Shown here: positions 36,597-44,171 of the stretch, piece by piece
How the letters are laid out: the number at the start of each line of letters is the position of its first letter
Numbering within the stretch: the stretch's first letter is position 1
NCBI GenBank assembly: GCA_027493445.1
Contig: JAOSKU010000001.1
Span: forward strand, 1,042,501 to 1,106,500
Source of the DNA: Thermoleophilia bacterium
GTDB lineage: Bacteria; Actinomycetota; Thermoleophilia; RBG-16-64-13
Length of the DNA stretch: 64,000 bases
Direction: 5' to 3'
Translations under genes and position numbers: made by a program
Notes under the pieces: generated by a model
Seen by the model: the letters and a program-made list of their open reading frames with translations, nothing else
Database searches by the model: none
What the model was told of the DNA's origin: nothing

Positions 36597-36633
36597 AGGG
36601 TGACCAGGAACTGAAACAGTCCCTGGTCACCCT
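36597..36633 (-). other. long perfect-stem hairpin between aquaporin and flavoprotein genes
   Basis: AGGGTGACCAGG pairs with CCTGGTCACCCT, and inner ACTG pairs with CAGT around a three-base loop. The stem is about 16 pairs with one mismatch. No T tract follows in either direction, so it is more likely an mRNA-processing or stabilising structure, or a partial terminator, than a simple terminator. Confidence 0.5.
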
Positions 36634-36696
36634 GTTCACATTCGAGCTGCGGGAAACGACACGATCAAACCGGCGAGACAGACGCCGCCTCGGCCG

Positions 36697-37431
36697 CTAC
36701 GACTCGTCTCCTCCGCTCTTCAGGCTTGCTATGTACTCATACAGGAAGCCTGCAATCACGGCTCCCACGATCGGGCCGATGATGTAGATGGGGAACTTGC
36801 CCCATTCGGTCGCGCCACCCGTCGGACCACCCCAGAGGCTCTCCGCGACCAGTGGGCCGAAGGTACGTGCAGTGTTCATCGAAGCGCCGGCGATAGGGCC
36901 GGTCACGATGATGTCCGCCGCCACCACGATGCCGATAGCGAGGCCGGCGAATCCCGCGGGCGCCCTGCGGTCGACCGCGCTCCCCCAAACGGTCAGCGCG
37001 AGGAGGAAGGTTGTCACGCCCTCAACCAGGATGGCCTGCCCGTAATTCACGCCGTCTCCCGGCAGCGTGCCGCCCATGCCGGCGTCGACGGCGCGCGTGC
37101 CCACGATAGCGATGATCGTGATCGACGCCAGCACCGCGCCGATCAACTGCGCCGGGACATAAACCAAGAGATCCTTGGAAGGGAAACGGCCGGTGGCCCA
37201 TAGAGCGATGCTCACGGCTGGATTGATGTGGGTGCCGGAGATATGCCCGAAGGCGTAGACCATGATCAGGACGGCGAAACCGAACGAGAGGCCGATAAGC
37301 AACAAAGCGGCCGATTCGACGCCTCCGAAGAATACGACCGAGGTCACTACGGAACCCGTACCCAGAAACACCAGAACAAAGGTACCGACCAGCTCCGCAA
37401 TGGCCCGTTTCATTAGTGTCGGCTGCGGCAC
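36697..37431 (-). CDS. MIP-family channel (aquaporin/glycerol facilitator-like)
   Basis: The 244-residue inner-membrane protein has six membrane segments and two half-helices. The first signature is canonical (GTHINPAVS, residues 70-72 NPA). The second reads MNTARTFGP, so NTA (186-188) replaces NPA while the following Arg is kept. The family conducts water, glycerol or other small neutral solutes. Its place between a DUF2193-like gene and pterin-reduction genes suggests a small neutral C1 substrate, but nothing in the sequence proves it. The GTG at 37431 has GGAGGTGA four bases upstream. Confidence 0.85.
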   Translation of the reverse strand: MPQPTLMKRAIAELVGTFVLVFLGTGSVVTSVVFFGGVESAALLLIGLSFGFAVLIMVYAFGHISGTHINPAVSIALWATGRFPSKDLLVYVPAQLIGAVLASITIIAIVGTRAVDAGMGGTLPGDGVNYGQAILVEGVTTFLLALTVWGSAVDRRAPAGFAGLAIGIVVAADIIVTGPIAGASMNTARTFGPLVAESLWGGPTGGATEWGKFPIYIIGPIVGAVIAGFLYEYIASLKSGGDES

Positions 37432-37471
37432 AGCGTCACCTCCAGGATAGATCGTCGATGGAGAGTGGTCC

Positions 37472-37509
37472 GAGTGGGGACCGGGAGACCCTCATCCCGA
37501 TCCCCACTC
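37472..37509 (-). other. stable hairpin between DUF2193-like and aquaporin genes
   Basis: GAGTGGGGA (37472-37480) pairs with TCCCCACTC (37501-37509), and inner CGGGA pairs with TCCCG. There is no T run after it, so it may partially stop transcription or protect the upstream mRNA, separating levels of the two proteins. Confidence 0.5.
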
Positions 37510-37553
37510 GCGCTCACCCGAACCTCAAGTCCACCTAGGCAGTCGTCTCTGGT

Positions 37554-39086
37554 TCAGACGGCGAGGTGCCACTGGCAGTACCCCTTGGCGCCCGTGCCCA
37601 GGCCGGTCGCCATCGGCACATTGCGCTTGATCAGGGAGCACGTAGCACAGTCCTTGCAGCCCCGCACTGGAGCACCCGGCGTACCCGGAGCCGTCGCCAC
37701 GATGTTCGTCATCAAGGTGGCGGTCGTGCACTCGGGCGTCAGGAAGCAGGGGAAATCGGACAACGTCATCAGCGCCGCGAAGCGCTGCGTGATGGCGCAG
37801 GCCGGATACGTGTAGCGCTGCGGGTTCATGATCACGTCGTTGTTGTCAATGGTGCTGAGGTCGACCTCCACACCCTTGATCTTGCCGCCGGCGCCGATCG
37901 GCGTAATGTCGAGGATCTTCTCGCCCCGGGCGAGGATATCCATGAAGTCGACATTGTGGAGCTCGTCGGCCTCTCCCCGGTCGGGATGCATGGCGCAGTA
38001 GTTGTGGAAGCGCTTGTTCAGCAGGTCGATCACCATCGGGACGGTGAAGCTGTCCTTCCACAAGATGTAGGCGGACGCGCAGGCCGTCGCTCCCGTGGCC
38101 ATCGAAAGAACGTCGTACACGCTCTTGAACGCGTCCTTCTCGAGACCGCGGCGCAGGGTGTTCTCAAGGACACCGGTCACCGCTTCGTAGATGGCGAAGA
38201 CCATATCGTCGGCGAACATGTTGTACGCGGACTGAGCGATGTGGTGGGCGACGTCTCCCACACAGTACGCCGGCACGGCGGTGATGTTGGCCGGGTGCAC
38301 GCCCCCCTTCATGGCCGCGACGATGGTCGGCCGCATCCTGTCCTTGTACTGCTGCATGTACTTGCGAGTGTCGAAGGACGTGTGAGGTCCGTGTCCACCC
38401 AAATTGTGGGTGTCCATCAAGTGAGCCTGAGCAGCGGATGGCTCGCGGTAGACGAACTGCAGCATCTCCACCTCGGCCTGCTCGGCCTCGGCAAGCGTCT
38501 TCCCTGACTCGATGGCGCCGCGAAGGGCCCCGGCGAGGCCGTAGGACGTGTTCATGCCCCAGGACTTGCACGCCAGAATCGTCTTCTTGTGGTCGGCCGG
38601 AATATCCAGGCCGATGAGGATCTGGTTCACCAAGTTGGGCACCGAGCCCACGGACATGGCGAAGTCCACCACGCAAGTCGGCCCGTACATGCCCCCGTAG
38701 CGACGCACTGCTTCCCGACCGACCAGAGCCTTGTTGGCCCCGATGGCGTCGATGAACTTCCCCATCGAGGTCTTGAAGGCCGGGTCTTCCTCGTACAGGA
38801 TCTCGAGGATGGGCGGAGTCTGGTAGTGCTCCACGAAGGGGTCGTCTTCTGGGCGCACGGTGTCAGTGAGGCTTGACATGATGTCGTAATGAGCATTCAC
38901 CGAGTCCACGTGGAGGGCGATGACCTCCTTGGACTGCCCCTCGGCCGCTTTCATCGAGTTCACAGCGTCGACGTAGGGCTTCGCGTCCACGACCTTGAAT
39001 GTCCCACCACGATTAGCCTTGTTCACGCCAAACACAGCCTTGGTGGCGCCAACAGCCTCGTCGATCATCTTCTTGTAAAGCGACAT
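37554..39086 (-). CDS. DUF2193-like protein, large cytosolic protein with C-terminal Cys cluster
   Basis: The 510-residue protein most resembles the DUF2193 family of methanogens as I remember it (SLTDTVRPEDDPFVEHYQTPP, VRRYGGMYGPTCVVDF, CKSWGMNTSYG). No catalytic motif is recognised. There are no membrane segments. A Cys-rich tail (Cys477, Cys480, Cys483 in GCKDCATCS and Cys504 near the end) could bind a metal or cluster. It is preceded by two tandem riboswitch-like elements and a strong promoter, and followed by an aquaporin, a flavoprotein and H4MPT genes, so a role in C1 or cofactor metabolism is inferred. No corrinoid-methyltransferase signature such as that of MtaB was found. Confidence 0.6.
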   Translation of the reverse strand: MSLYKKMIDEAVGATKAVFGVNKANRGGTFKVVDAKPYVDAVNSMKAAEGQSKEVIALHVDSVNAHYDIMSSLTDTVRPEDDPFVEHYQTPPILEILYEEDPAFKTSMGKFIDAIGANKALVGREAVRRYGGMYGPTCVVDFAMSVGSVPNLVNQILIGLDIPADHKKTILACKSWGMNTSYGLAGALRGAIESGKTLAEAEQAEVEMLQFVYREPSAAQAHLMDTHNLGGHGPHTSFDTRKYMQQYKDRMRPTIVAAMKGGVHPANITAVPAYCVGDVAHHIAQSAYNMFADDMVFAIYEAVTGVLENTLRRGLEKDAFKSVYDVLSMATGATACASAYILWKDSFTVPMVIDLLNKRFHNYCAMHPDRGEADELHNVDFMDILARGEKILDITPIGAGGKIKGVEVDLSTIDNNDVIMNPQRYTYPACAITQRFAALMTLSDFPCFLTPECTTATLMTNIVATAPGTPGAPVRGCKDCATCSLIKRNVPMATGLGTGAKGYCQWHLAV

Positions 39087-39239
39087 CTTTCCCTCCGTCT
39101 TCTGATTGACCCGTATGGACTATTCTTGTCTCCAGAAGAGGCGCGGTCGCAGAACCGCCTGCTCAACCCCTCATCAATCATCAGCTGGGCCGCAGTCCTA
39201 CACCCCCAAAAATCCCAAGCGCGTAACCTACGGTTGGGG

Positions 39240-39350
39240 ACAAAAAAAGCCGATCCCCCTAAGAGTTTCCTCTTGGCAGCTCGGCCGCATTCAAACGGAA
39301 ATGCTTACAGCCTGGCAGTCCCTTCCGCAGGGTAGCCTATGCTAACTCTT
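39240..39350 (-). ncRNA. riboswitch-like RNA element 2 with terminator, upstream of DUF2193-like gene
   Basis: On the minus strand AAGAGTT (39350-39344) and AACTCTT (39267-39261) form a seven-pair closing stem. Inside it are GGCTACCCTGCGGAAGGGAC and GCCGAGCTGCC, both shared exactly with element 1, flanking a hairpin whose sequence differs but whose pairing is kept (GCATT/AATGC). Then GCCGA re-pairs with TCGGC before seven Ts. The shared GCCGAGCTGCC can thus join either the folded domain or the terminator. The layout recalls c-di-GMP-I (GEMM) riboswitches but the diagnostic GACGCAAAGC is not intact, so the class is left open. Confidence 0.6.
39242..39285 (-). terminator. intrinsic terminator of RNA element 2
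   Basis: GCCGA pairs with TCGGC, followed by seven Ts on the minus strand, about 155 bases before the DUF2193-like start. The 5' strand of the stem is part of the conserved RNA motif, as expected for a transcriptional switch. Confidence 0.65.
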
Positions 39351-39704
39351 ACAGATTTCCTCCTTTACAGAACTGGTTCCATTAGGTAAACTGCATCGAT
39401 TGCACGCACTCGAGACTTGTCCAACTCGATCGACACCACCTCCCGAGCTTCCACCAGAAGCATCCCGAAGCATGTCATCAACTCATCACACCTGCGTGAG
39501 CGAGCTTTGACTTGCGATACAACAAACCCTCGGAAGCTACTTCGTGTCTTTCCTACCGGGTAGCGCGTATCCGTCCATCACACATATCCATATGGTCGGG
39601 CGACCATTCGCGGGCTCCCTCCAACCTCCTGATGCGGGCTCCCGACCTGGACATGCCACCGGCGCTCCCGAAATACCACCCCCTTTCTCCGACCCGGTGC
39701 CCCG
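39351..39704. other. spacer between the two tandem RNA elements
   Basis: No convincing gene was found in this 350-base stretch. On the minus strand it holds the 5' flank of element 2, including an AAAGGAGG stretch near 39360 that looks like a ribosome site without a following start codon. A short open frame of about 45 codons starting at 39479 has no good ribosome site. Confidence 0.4.
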
Positions 39705-39820
39705 GCAAAAACCAAATAAAAAAGCCGAACCACCAGGAATCTCTCCCGGCAGCTCGGCTGCTCTAAGGCGGAACCTTCCGCAGCGTTGCCGTCCCTTCCG
39801 CAGGGTAGCCAATCTCTTGC
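39705..39820 (-). ncRNA. riboswitch-like RNA element 1 with terminator
   Basis: It starts at the predicted transcription start, a few bases after the -10 box. It contains the same 20-base block as element 2 (GGCTACCCTGCGGAAGGGAC), then GGCAACGC, a variable hairpin (GCGGA/TCCGC) and the shared GCCGAGCTGCC. AGCCGAGCTGCC can then form a twelve-pair stem (with G-U pairs) with GGTGGTTCGGCT directly before six Ts. Two copies in tandem, each with its own terminator, would give a sharper response than one. The ligand is unknown. Confidence 0.6.
39718..39759 (-). terminator. intrinsic terminator of RNA element 1
   Basis: A twelve-pair stem (including four G-U pairs) ends in a run of six Ts followed by further T-rich sequence on the minus strand. 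It uses the conserved GCCGAGCTGCC segment as its 5' arm. Confidence 0.7.
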
Positions 39821-39827
39821 TAGCCGT

Positions 39828-39856
39828 ATCTTACGAAACCTCCCATGACTTGTCAA
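39828..39856 (-). promoter_or_regulatory. near-consensus sigma-70 promoter for the riboswitch/DUF2193 operon
   Basis: A perfect TTGACA (39851-39856) lies exactly 17 bases before TAAGAT (39828-39833) on the minus strand. The expected start near 39821 places RNA element 1 at the 5' end of the transcript. It is the strongest promoter match in the window. Confidence 0.8.
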
Positions 39857-39924
39857 CCCCCTCGCTTGCGCCTCGCCCAGTTCCATCGGCAGGCTCTGAC
39901 GCACTCCTGCCTGCGGAGGCGGAG

Positions 39925-40323
39925 TCAGGTGGAGGACTGCGGGCCAGTGGGGAGCACCGGTCTTGCTTCCTCCGAGGCCAAGCGTTCCCGGGTACTCTCA
40001 TAGAGAGCCGCTTCGCACACCACATCCACTTCGCGGCCCAACAGGCCCTCGAGCTTGTGAACCATCACCGCGTAGTCCAGGAAAGTAGCGGCAGGCAGAA
40101 AGCGCACAACCAGGTCGACGTCGCTATCAGGACCGGCTTCCCCTCGGGCAACAGAACCGAACAACCGGACATCGGTTGCGTGATGCCTCGCGGCGATCTC
40201 AAGGATGGCCGTCCATTTCTTTCGGATATCCTCAGCGATGTCCACGAAACCATCCTTGTCTTGCGACTGAAGATAGCTCAGCCAGCGCCCACCTCGAGCA
40301 AGATGGGGTTGCCCCGCTTCCAT
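39925..40323 (-). CDS. minimal nucleotidyltransferase (MNT-domain) protein
   Basis: The core is VRLFGSVARGEAGPDSDVDLVV, the GS-X10-D-X-D motif of minimal nucleotidyltransferases, followed by LEGLLGREVDVVCEAAL. MNT proteins usually pair with a HEPN toxin and AMPylate it, but no HEPN gene is visible on either side, so this looks like an orphan. A GTG at 40245 (VDIAEDIRKKW) is a better match to family starts than the ATG at 40323. The Pro/Ser tail after ASEEARP is not conserved. Confidence 0.72.
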   Translation of the reverse strand: MEAGQPHLARGGRWLSYLQSQDKDGFVDIAEDIRKKWTAILEIAARHHATDVRLFGSVARGEAGPDSDVDLVVRFLPAATFLDYAVMVHKLEGLLGREVDVVCEAALYESTRERLASEEARPVLPTGPQSST

Positions 40324-40461
40324 ACACGGTGGAGCGCTCCTCGGGAGGCCAGGGCCATGTGCCTCCCTTCCTACTCCCTGGGCCTGACGTAGTCAATACC
40401 CGATCCCCCGATACCGAGGGCGGCGGCGGGTCATCCCCCTTCGGCGCAACATTCGTGAGGA

Positions 40462-40477
40462 AAACCATGCGTGGTTT
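40462..40477. promoter_or_regulatory. small palindrome upstream of rtcB
   Basis: AAACCA and TGGTTT flank four bases, about 70-85 bases before the rtcB start. It could be an operator. It was noticed by symmetry only. Confidence 0.25.
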
Positions 40478-40548
40478 ACTCACATAAAGTGCGTGGAAAG
40501 TCTTAATTTGTACCCCCGGAATGCAGTCATGCTCGAAGTACGCCCACG

Positions 40549-42000
40549 ATGCTGGAAGCCCTGAGGAAGATTTCTGACGTAGTCTGGGAACTGCCTGTAA
40601 CCCATAAGGCAGGGATGCGGGTTCCGGCGCGCATCTACGGGACCGAGAAGCTGCTCCAGGAGATGGACGAGGCCGTCTTCGATCAGATCAGCAACGTGGC
40701 CACGCTCCCCGGCCTTGTCAAGCACGCCATCTGCATGCCCGACGGGCACTTCGGCTACGGGTTTCCCATCGGAGGCGTGGCCGCCATGGATACTGAGGAG
40801 GGCGTGATCTCCCCGGGCGGCATTGGCTTTGACATCAACTGCGGCATGCGGCTCCTGACCACGAACCTCACCGCCGGCGAGGTGGAGCCCTACCTGAAGT
40901 CGCTCGTCGACTTGCTCTTCGGGCGCGTGCCGGCAGGGGTCGGCAGCAGGGGCTCCCTGTCGCTCAGCAGGACGGAGTTCCGGCGGGTATTGGAGGAAGG
41001 GGCCCACTGGTGCATCGAGAACGAGCTGGGCCGGCCCGAGGACCTTGCGCGGACCGAGGAGCACGGCCGGATTGCGGGAGCCGACCCCTCCCTGGTCAGC
41101 GAGAAGGCGATCGACCGTGGTATCCACCAGGTAGGCACCCTCGGCTCGGGCAACCACTACCTGGAGATCCAGGCGGCCCGACCCGCTGATGTGTATGATC
41201 CCGAGCTCGCCCGGGCTTTCGGCATCACCCTTCCGAATCAGGTGGTGATAATGTTCCACTGCGGAAGCCGGGGATTCGGCTACCAGGTGGCCTCCGACTA
41301 CCTGAAGGTGTTCCTAAAAGTGATGGAGGCGAGCTACGGGATCAAGATCCTCGACCGTGAGCTGGCATCCGCTCCTTTCCGCTCTCCCGAAGGCCAGGAC
41401 TACTTCGCCGCCATGAAATGCGCCATGAACATGTCCTTCGCCAATCGCCAGGTGATCCTGCATCGGATACGTGAGGTGTTCGCTGATGTCCTCGGCCGTT
41501 CGGCCGAGGATCTCGAGATGCACATGGTGTATGACGTGGCTCACAACACGGCCAAGCTCGAGCGTCATCTCGTGGACGGTACGCCCCGCGAGCTGCTGGT
41601 TCACAGGAAGGGCGCCACCCGGGCCTTCGGGCCCGGCGCGGAGGATCTCCCCGCAGCCTACCGTGAAACCGGCCAGCCGGTGATCATCGGAGGAAGCATG
41701 GAGACGGGCTCGTACCTACTGGCGGGCGTTTCCTCAGGCGATCAGGCCTTCTTCAGCACAGCCCACGGGAGCGGGCGCACGATGAGCCGGACCAAGGCGC
41801 GCCGCACCTGGCGCGGAAGAGAGCTCTGGCGCGAGATGGAAGAACGTGGCATCTACGTGCGGACCGCCTCCTGGGCGGGCCTGGCTGAGGAAGCGGGAGC
41901 AGCCTACAAGGATATCGACGAGGTCGTCGAAGCCACGGAGATGGCAGGTATCAGCAAGCGGGTGGTTCGCTTCACTCCACTGGGCAACATCAAGGGCTGA
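40549..42000 (+). CDS. rtcB: RNA-splicing ligase RtcB
   Basis: The 483-residue protein has all RtcB landmarks: PDGHFGYGFPIGGVAAMD, GGIGFDINCGMRLL with the Mn-binding Cys, LGSGNHYLEIQ, FHCGSRGFGYQV and the guanylylation His in FSTAHGSGRTMSRTKA. It seals 2',3'-cyclic phosphate or 3'-phosphate RNA ends to 5'-OH ends using GTP. It is followed by archease, its activator, as in many genomes. Confidence 0.95.
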   Translation: MLEALRKISDVVWELPVTHKAGMRVPARIYGTEKLLQEMDEAVFDQISNVATLPGLVKHAICMPDGHFGYGFPIGGVAAMDTEEGVISPGGIGFDINCGMRLLTTNLTAGEVEPYLKSLVDLLFGRVPAGVGSRGSLSLSRTEFRRVLEEGAHWCIENELGRPEDLARTEEHGRIAGADPSLVSEKAIDRGIHQVGTLGSGNHYLEIQAARPADVYDPELARAFGITLPNQVVIMFHCGSRGFGYQVASDYLKVFLKVMEASYGIKILDRELASAPFRSPEGQDYFAAMKCAMNMSFANRQVILHRIREVFADVLGRSAEDLEMHMVYDVAHNTAKLERHLVDGTPRELLVHRKGATRAFGPGAEDLPAAYRETGQPVIIGGSMETGSYLLAGVSSGDQAFFSTAHGSGRTMSRTKARRTWRGRELWREMEERGIYVRTASWAGLAEEAGAAYKDIDEVVEATEMAGISKRVVRFTPLGNIKG

Positions 42001-42065
42001 GGATCCCGGAGCAGAGCGCAGACTCCCAGCGGTACGCTGTTTCCGGTCGCGAACAGAGATCATCG

Positions 42066-42494
42066 ATGCCATACGAGTTCCTGGAGGACGTAGCCACCGC
42101 CGACATCGCCTTCGAGGCCTGGGGAAGCGACCTCGAGGAGGCGTTCTCTGCGGCCTCGGAAGCGACTCTCAACGTGATGGTGGAGGAGCCTGGGGCAGTG
42201 CGGCCGCTCGAGACCCGTGAGATCCACCTGGAAGCCGAGGCGGTCGACGTGCTCCTGCTCGACCTCCTCCAGGAGCTCGTCTACTACAAGGACGCCGAGC
42301 AGCTCATGTTGCGTGTCGACGACTTGGAGGTGACCGGAGGCCCGCCTTTCCGTCTCGATGCCCTGGCCCGGGGCGAGCACCTCGATCCGGAGCGGCATCG
42401 TCCCCGGGTGGACGTGAAGGCTGTGACCCTCCATCGCTTCCGGGTGGAAAAGACCGACCGGGGCTGGCGAGCCTCGGTGATCTTGGATATCTAA
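42066..42494 (+). CDS. archease, RtcB activator
   Basis: The 142-residue protein matches archease (YEFLEDVATADIAFEAWG, a typical acidic-metal segment; LLQELVYYKDAEQLM; VKAVTLHRFRVE). Archease stimulates the guanylylation step of RtcB. It lies 66 bases after rtcB on the same strand, a common functional pair. Confidence 0.92.
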   Translation: MPYEFLEDVATADIAFEAWGSDLEEAFSAASEATLNVMVEEPGAVRPLETREIHLEAEAVDVLLLDLLQELVYYKDAEQLMLRVDDLEVTGGPPFRLDALARGEHLDPERHRPRVDVKAVTLHRFRVEKTDRGWRASVILDI

Positions 42495-42508
42495 CACTCG
42501 CTTCCGCC

Positions 42509-43503
42509 GTGAAACTTCTCCTCATCGGCGACATCATGCTGGGACGTCTGGTCAACGAAACCCTCCGGCGGCAGCCGCCGGGCTACCCCTGGGGCGATAC
42601 CATCGAGGTGTTCCGCAGCGCGGACCTCCGCATCGGCAATCTGGAATGCGTGTTTTCGTCACGTGAGGCCCTACGCTCCGCCCCGTCGAAGCTGTTTCAT
42701 TTCCTCTCCGACGCCAAGAATGTCGCGGTGCTCCGGGCCGCCTCGATCGATGCGGTCTCGCTCGCCAACAACCACACCCTCGATTTCGGTCACGAAGCGC
42801 TGCTCGACACGCTTTCGTTGCTGAGCGTAGAGGGAATCGCCCACGCGGGAGCCGGCCGCAGTTTCGCGGAGGCTTCCGCACCGGCCATGCTGACGGTGGG
42901 CCGAGACTCGTCTGGTACCACCAGCGTCGGTCTCCTCGCCTTCAGCGATAACGAGCCCCGTTGGGAAGCCCGCAGCGACCGGCCCGGCGTCTTCTATGTA
43001 CCGACCGATCCGGGGACGAGCGAGCCGGACGTCTCCTGCAGGCGGTCCGGGAGGCTAGGCGACGCGTCGATGTGCTGCTGGTCTCGGCGCATTGGGGACC
43101 GAACTGGGGGTACCGGCCGTCTCCACGCCATCCGCCCTTCGCCCGGGCCCTCATCGATGCCGGGGCCGACATCGTCTACGGGCACTCCTGCCACGTTTTC
43201 CAGGGCATCGAGATCTACCGTGGCAAACCGATCCTCTACTCCACCGGGGACTTTGTCGACGACTATGCGGTCGATCCCAAGGAAGGGAACGACCGATCCT
43301 TCATCTTCGTGGTCGATGTGGCGGGCCACGCCGTCAGGGGGCTGCGCCTCTACCCCACGACGATCGCCCACATGCAGGCGCGTCGGGCCCGAGGATCCGA
43401 AGCCGAAGCGATCGCGGTCACCATGATCGAGCTCTCCGCCGAGCTGGGAACCAAGGCGCAATGGGAGCCAGAGGTAGAGACGCTTCACGTTCCGGTCGTG
43501 TGA
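42509..43503 (+). CDS. CapA-family metallophosphatase-like protein, apparent frameshift
   Basis: The N-terminal part has GDIMLGRLVNETL, NLECVFSS and SLANNHTLDFG, and the C-terminal part, in another frame, has LLVSAHWGPNWGY and YGHSCHVFQGIEIY, together the metal-binding set of the CapA (PGA_cap) family. The G run at 43012-43015 would need one more base to join them (TDPG-DERAGRLLQAV). The corrected length is about 331 residues. The GTG at 42509 lies 15 bases after archease, so it is probably co-transcribed. The family includes poly-gamma-glutamate synthesis proteins, but without CapBC this is better called an uncharacterised CapA-like hydrolase. Confidence 0.78.
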
Positions 43504-43524
43504 CGCATCCGGGAGCTCGGCTAA

Positions 43525-43661
43525 GAACGAAGCCTTGACTGCCGCGGCCGCGCTAGACGGCACGATGCGGCGTCCTCGGTCGCGTCCGTAGCGCTGCTAC
43601 GCCCGCTCTCTGCGTCCTTGCCTCACCCGCACCCAGCGCACCATGAGGGCAAAGCGTCACT
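43525..43661. repeat. dispersed repeat copy (minus orientation)
   Basis: Read on the minus strand: GTGACGCTTTGCCCTCA..., GGTGAGGCAAGGACGCAG, GCGTAGCAGCGCTACGG, GCGACCGAGGACGCCGCATC. This matches the copies at 25.8, 57.95, 60.7 and 63.0 kb. A CTAG immediately follows at 43662-43665. It fills most of the gap between the CapA-like gene and the toxin-antitoxin-like pair. Confidence 0.75.
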
Positions 43662-43751
43662 CTAGCGCAATAGACGCAACAGACGTAGAATGCATGGCAT
43701 ACTCAAGGTACTTCAGGCCCTACGCCGACCCTGCTTCTGCGGGGAGGAAGA

Positions 43752-44171
43752 GTGACCGAGCTGCTCCTCACGCCCGGCGAAGCAGCCGGGCAACTGAACG
43801 TATCCGTGCGCACCGTGTACGTGTGGATCGAATCTGGGCGCCTGGCATCTGTCAAGCTTTCACCGCGCTGCACGCGAGTGCCGGCCTCGTCCGTCGATGC
43901 GCTGGTACGCGCCACGATGCACCAATCCCGGCCCGACCTCTCTTCACTTCTCTGGGACATCGACCCCACCCGCTTCGATGAGGATCGCGATGCCGCGTTC
44001 CTGGTTGGGCGCATCCTGGCTGCGGGGAGACCGGAGCACGTAGCCTGGATGTTTCGGCGCTACCCGCGCTCGTTGATCGAGCGGACCATCTTCACCGACA
44101 GGCGCCTCCCACGCCGCGTCGCCGAGGGCTGGCAGAATCTCCTCGAGCTCGATGGTGCGCCCGTACGATGA
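43752..44171 (+). CDS. helix-turn-helix protein, putative antitoxin of an AbiEii-type pair
   Basis: The 139-residue protein has an N-terminal MerR/excisionase-like HTH (LTPGEAAGQLNVSVRTVYVW, residues 6-30). The C-terminal part (DEDRDAAFLVGRILAAGRPE, then LIERTIFTDRRLPRRVAEGW) resembles the DUF6922-type domain often encoded next to AbiEii nucleotidyltransferases. The GTG start has GGGGAGG upstream. It overlaps the downstream gene by ATGA. An autoregulating antitoxin role is inferred from context. Confidence 0.65.
   Translation: MTELLLTPGEAAGQLNVSVRTVYVWIESGRLASVKLSPRCTRVPASSVDALVRATMHQSRPDLSSLLWDIDPTRFDEDRDAAFLVGRILAAGRPEHVAWMFRRYPRSLIERTIFTDRRLPRRVAEGWQNLLELDGAPVR

Noticed and set aside
37554..39086. 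Methanol:corrinoid methyltransferase MtaB
   Set aside because: The size and operon context are suggestive, but the zinc-binding pattern and conserved segments of MtaB are missing; DUF2193 is the better match.
39365..39479. Possible small peptide between the two RNA elements
   Set aside because: A first reading gave a protein-like 37-residue peptide, but rechecking the bases showed a frame break; the true frame gives an unremarkable 45-codon sequence without a ribosome site.
39240..39820. Firm assignment of the tandem RNAs as c-di-GMP-I riboswitches
   Set aside because: The general layout fits, but the GACGCAAAGC signature and GNRA receptor are not clearly present, so only a riboswitch-like call is made.
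39925..40323. MNT/HEPN toxin-antitoxin pair
   Set aside because: Only the nucleotidyltransferase is present; neither flank encodes a HEPN protein.
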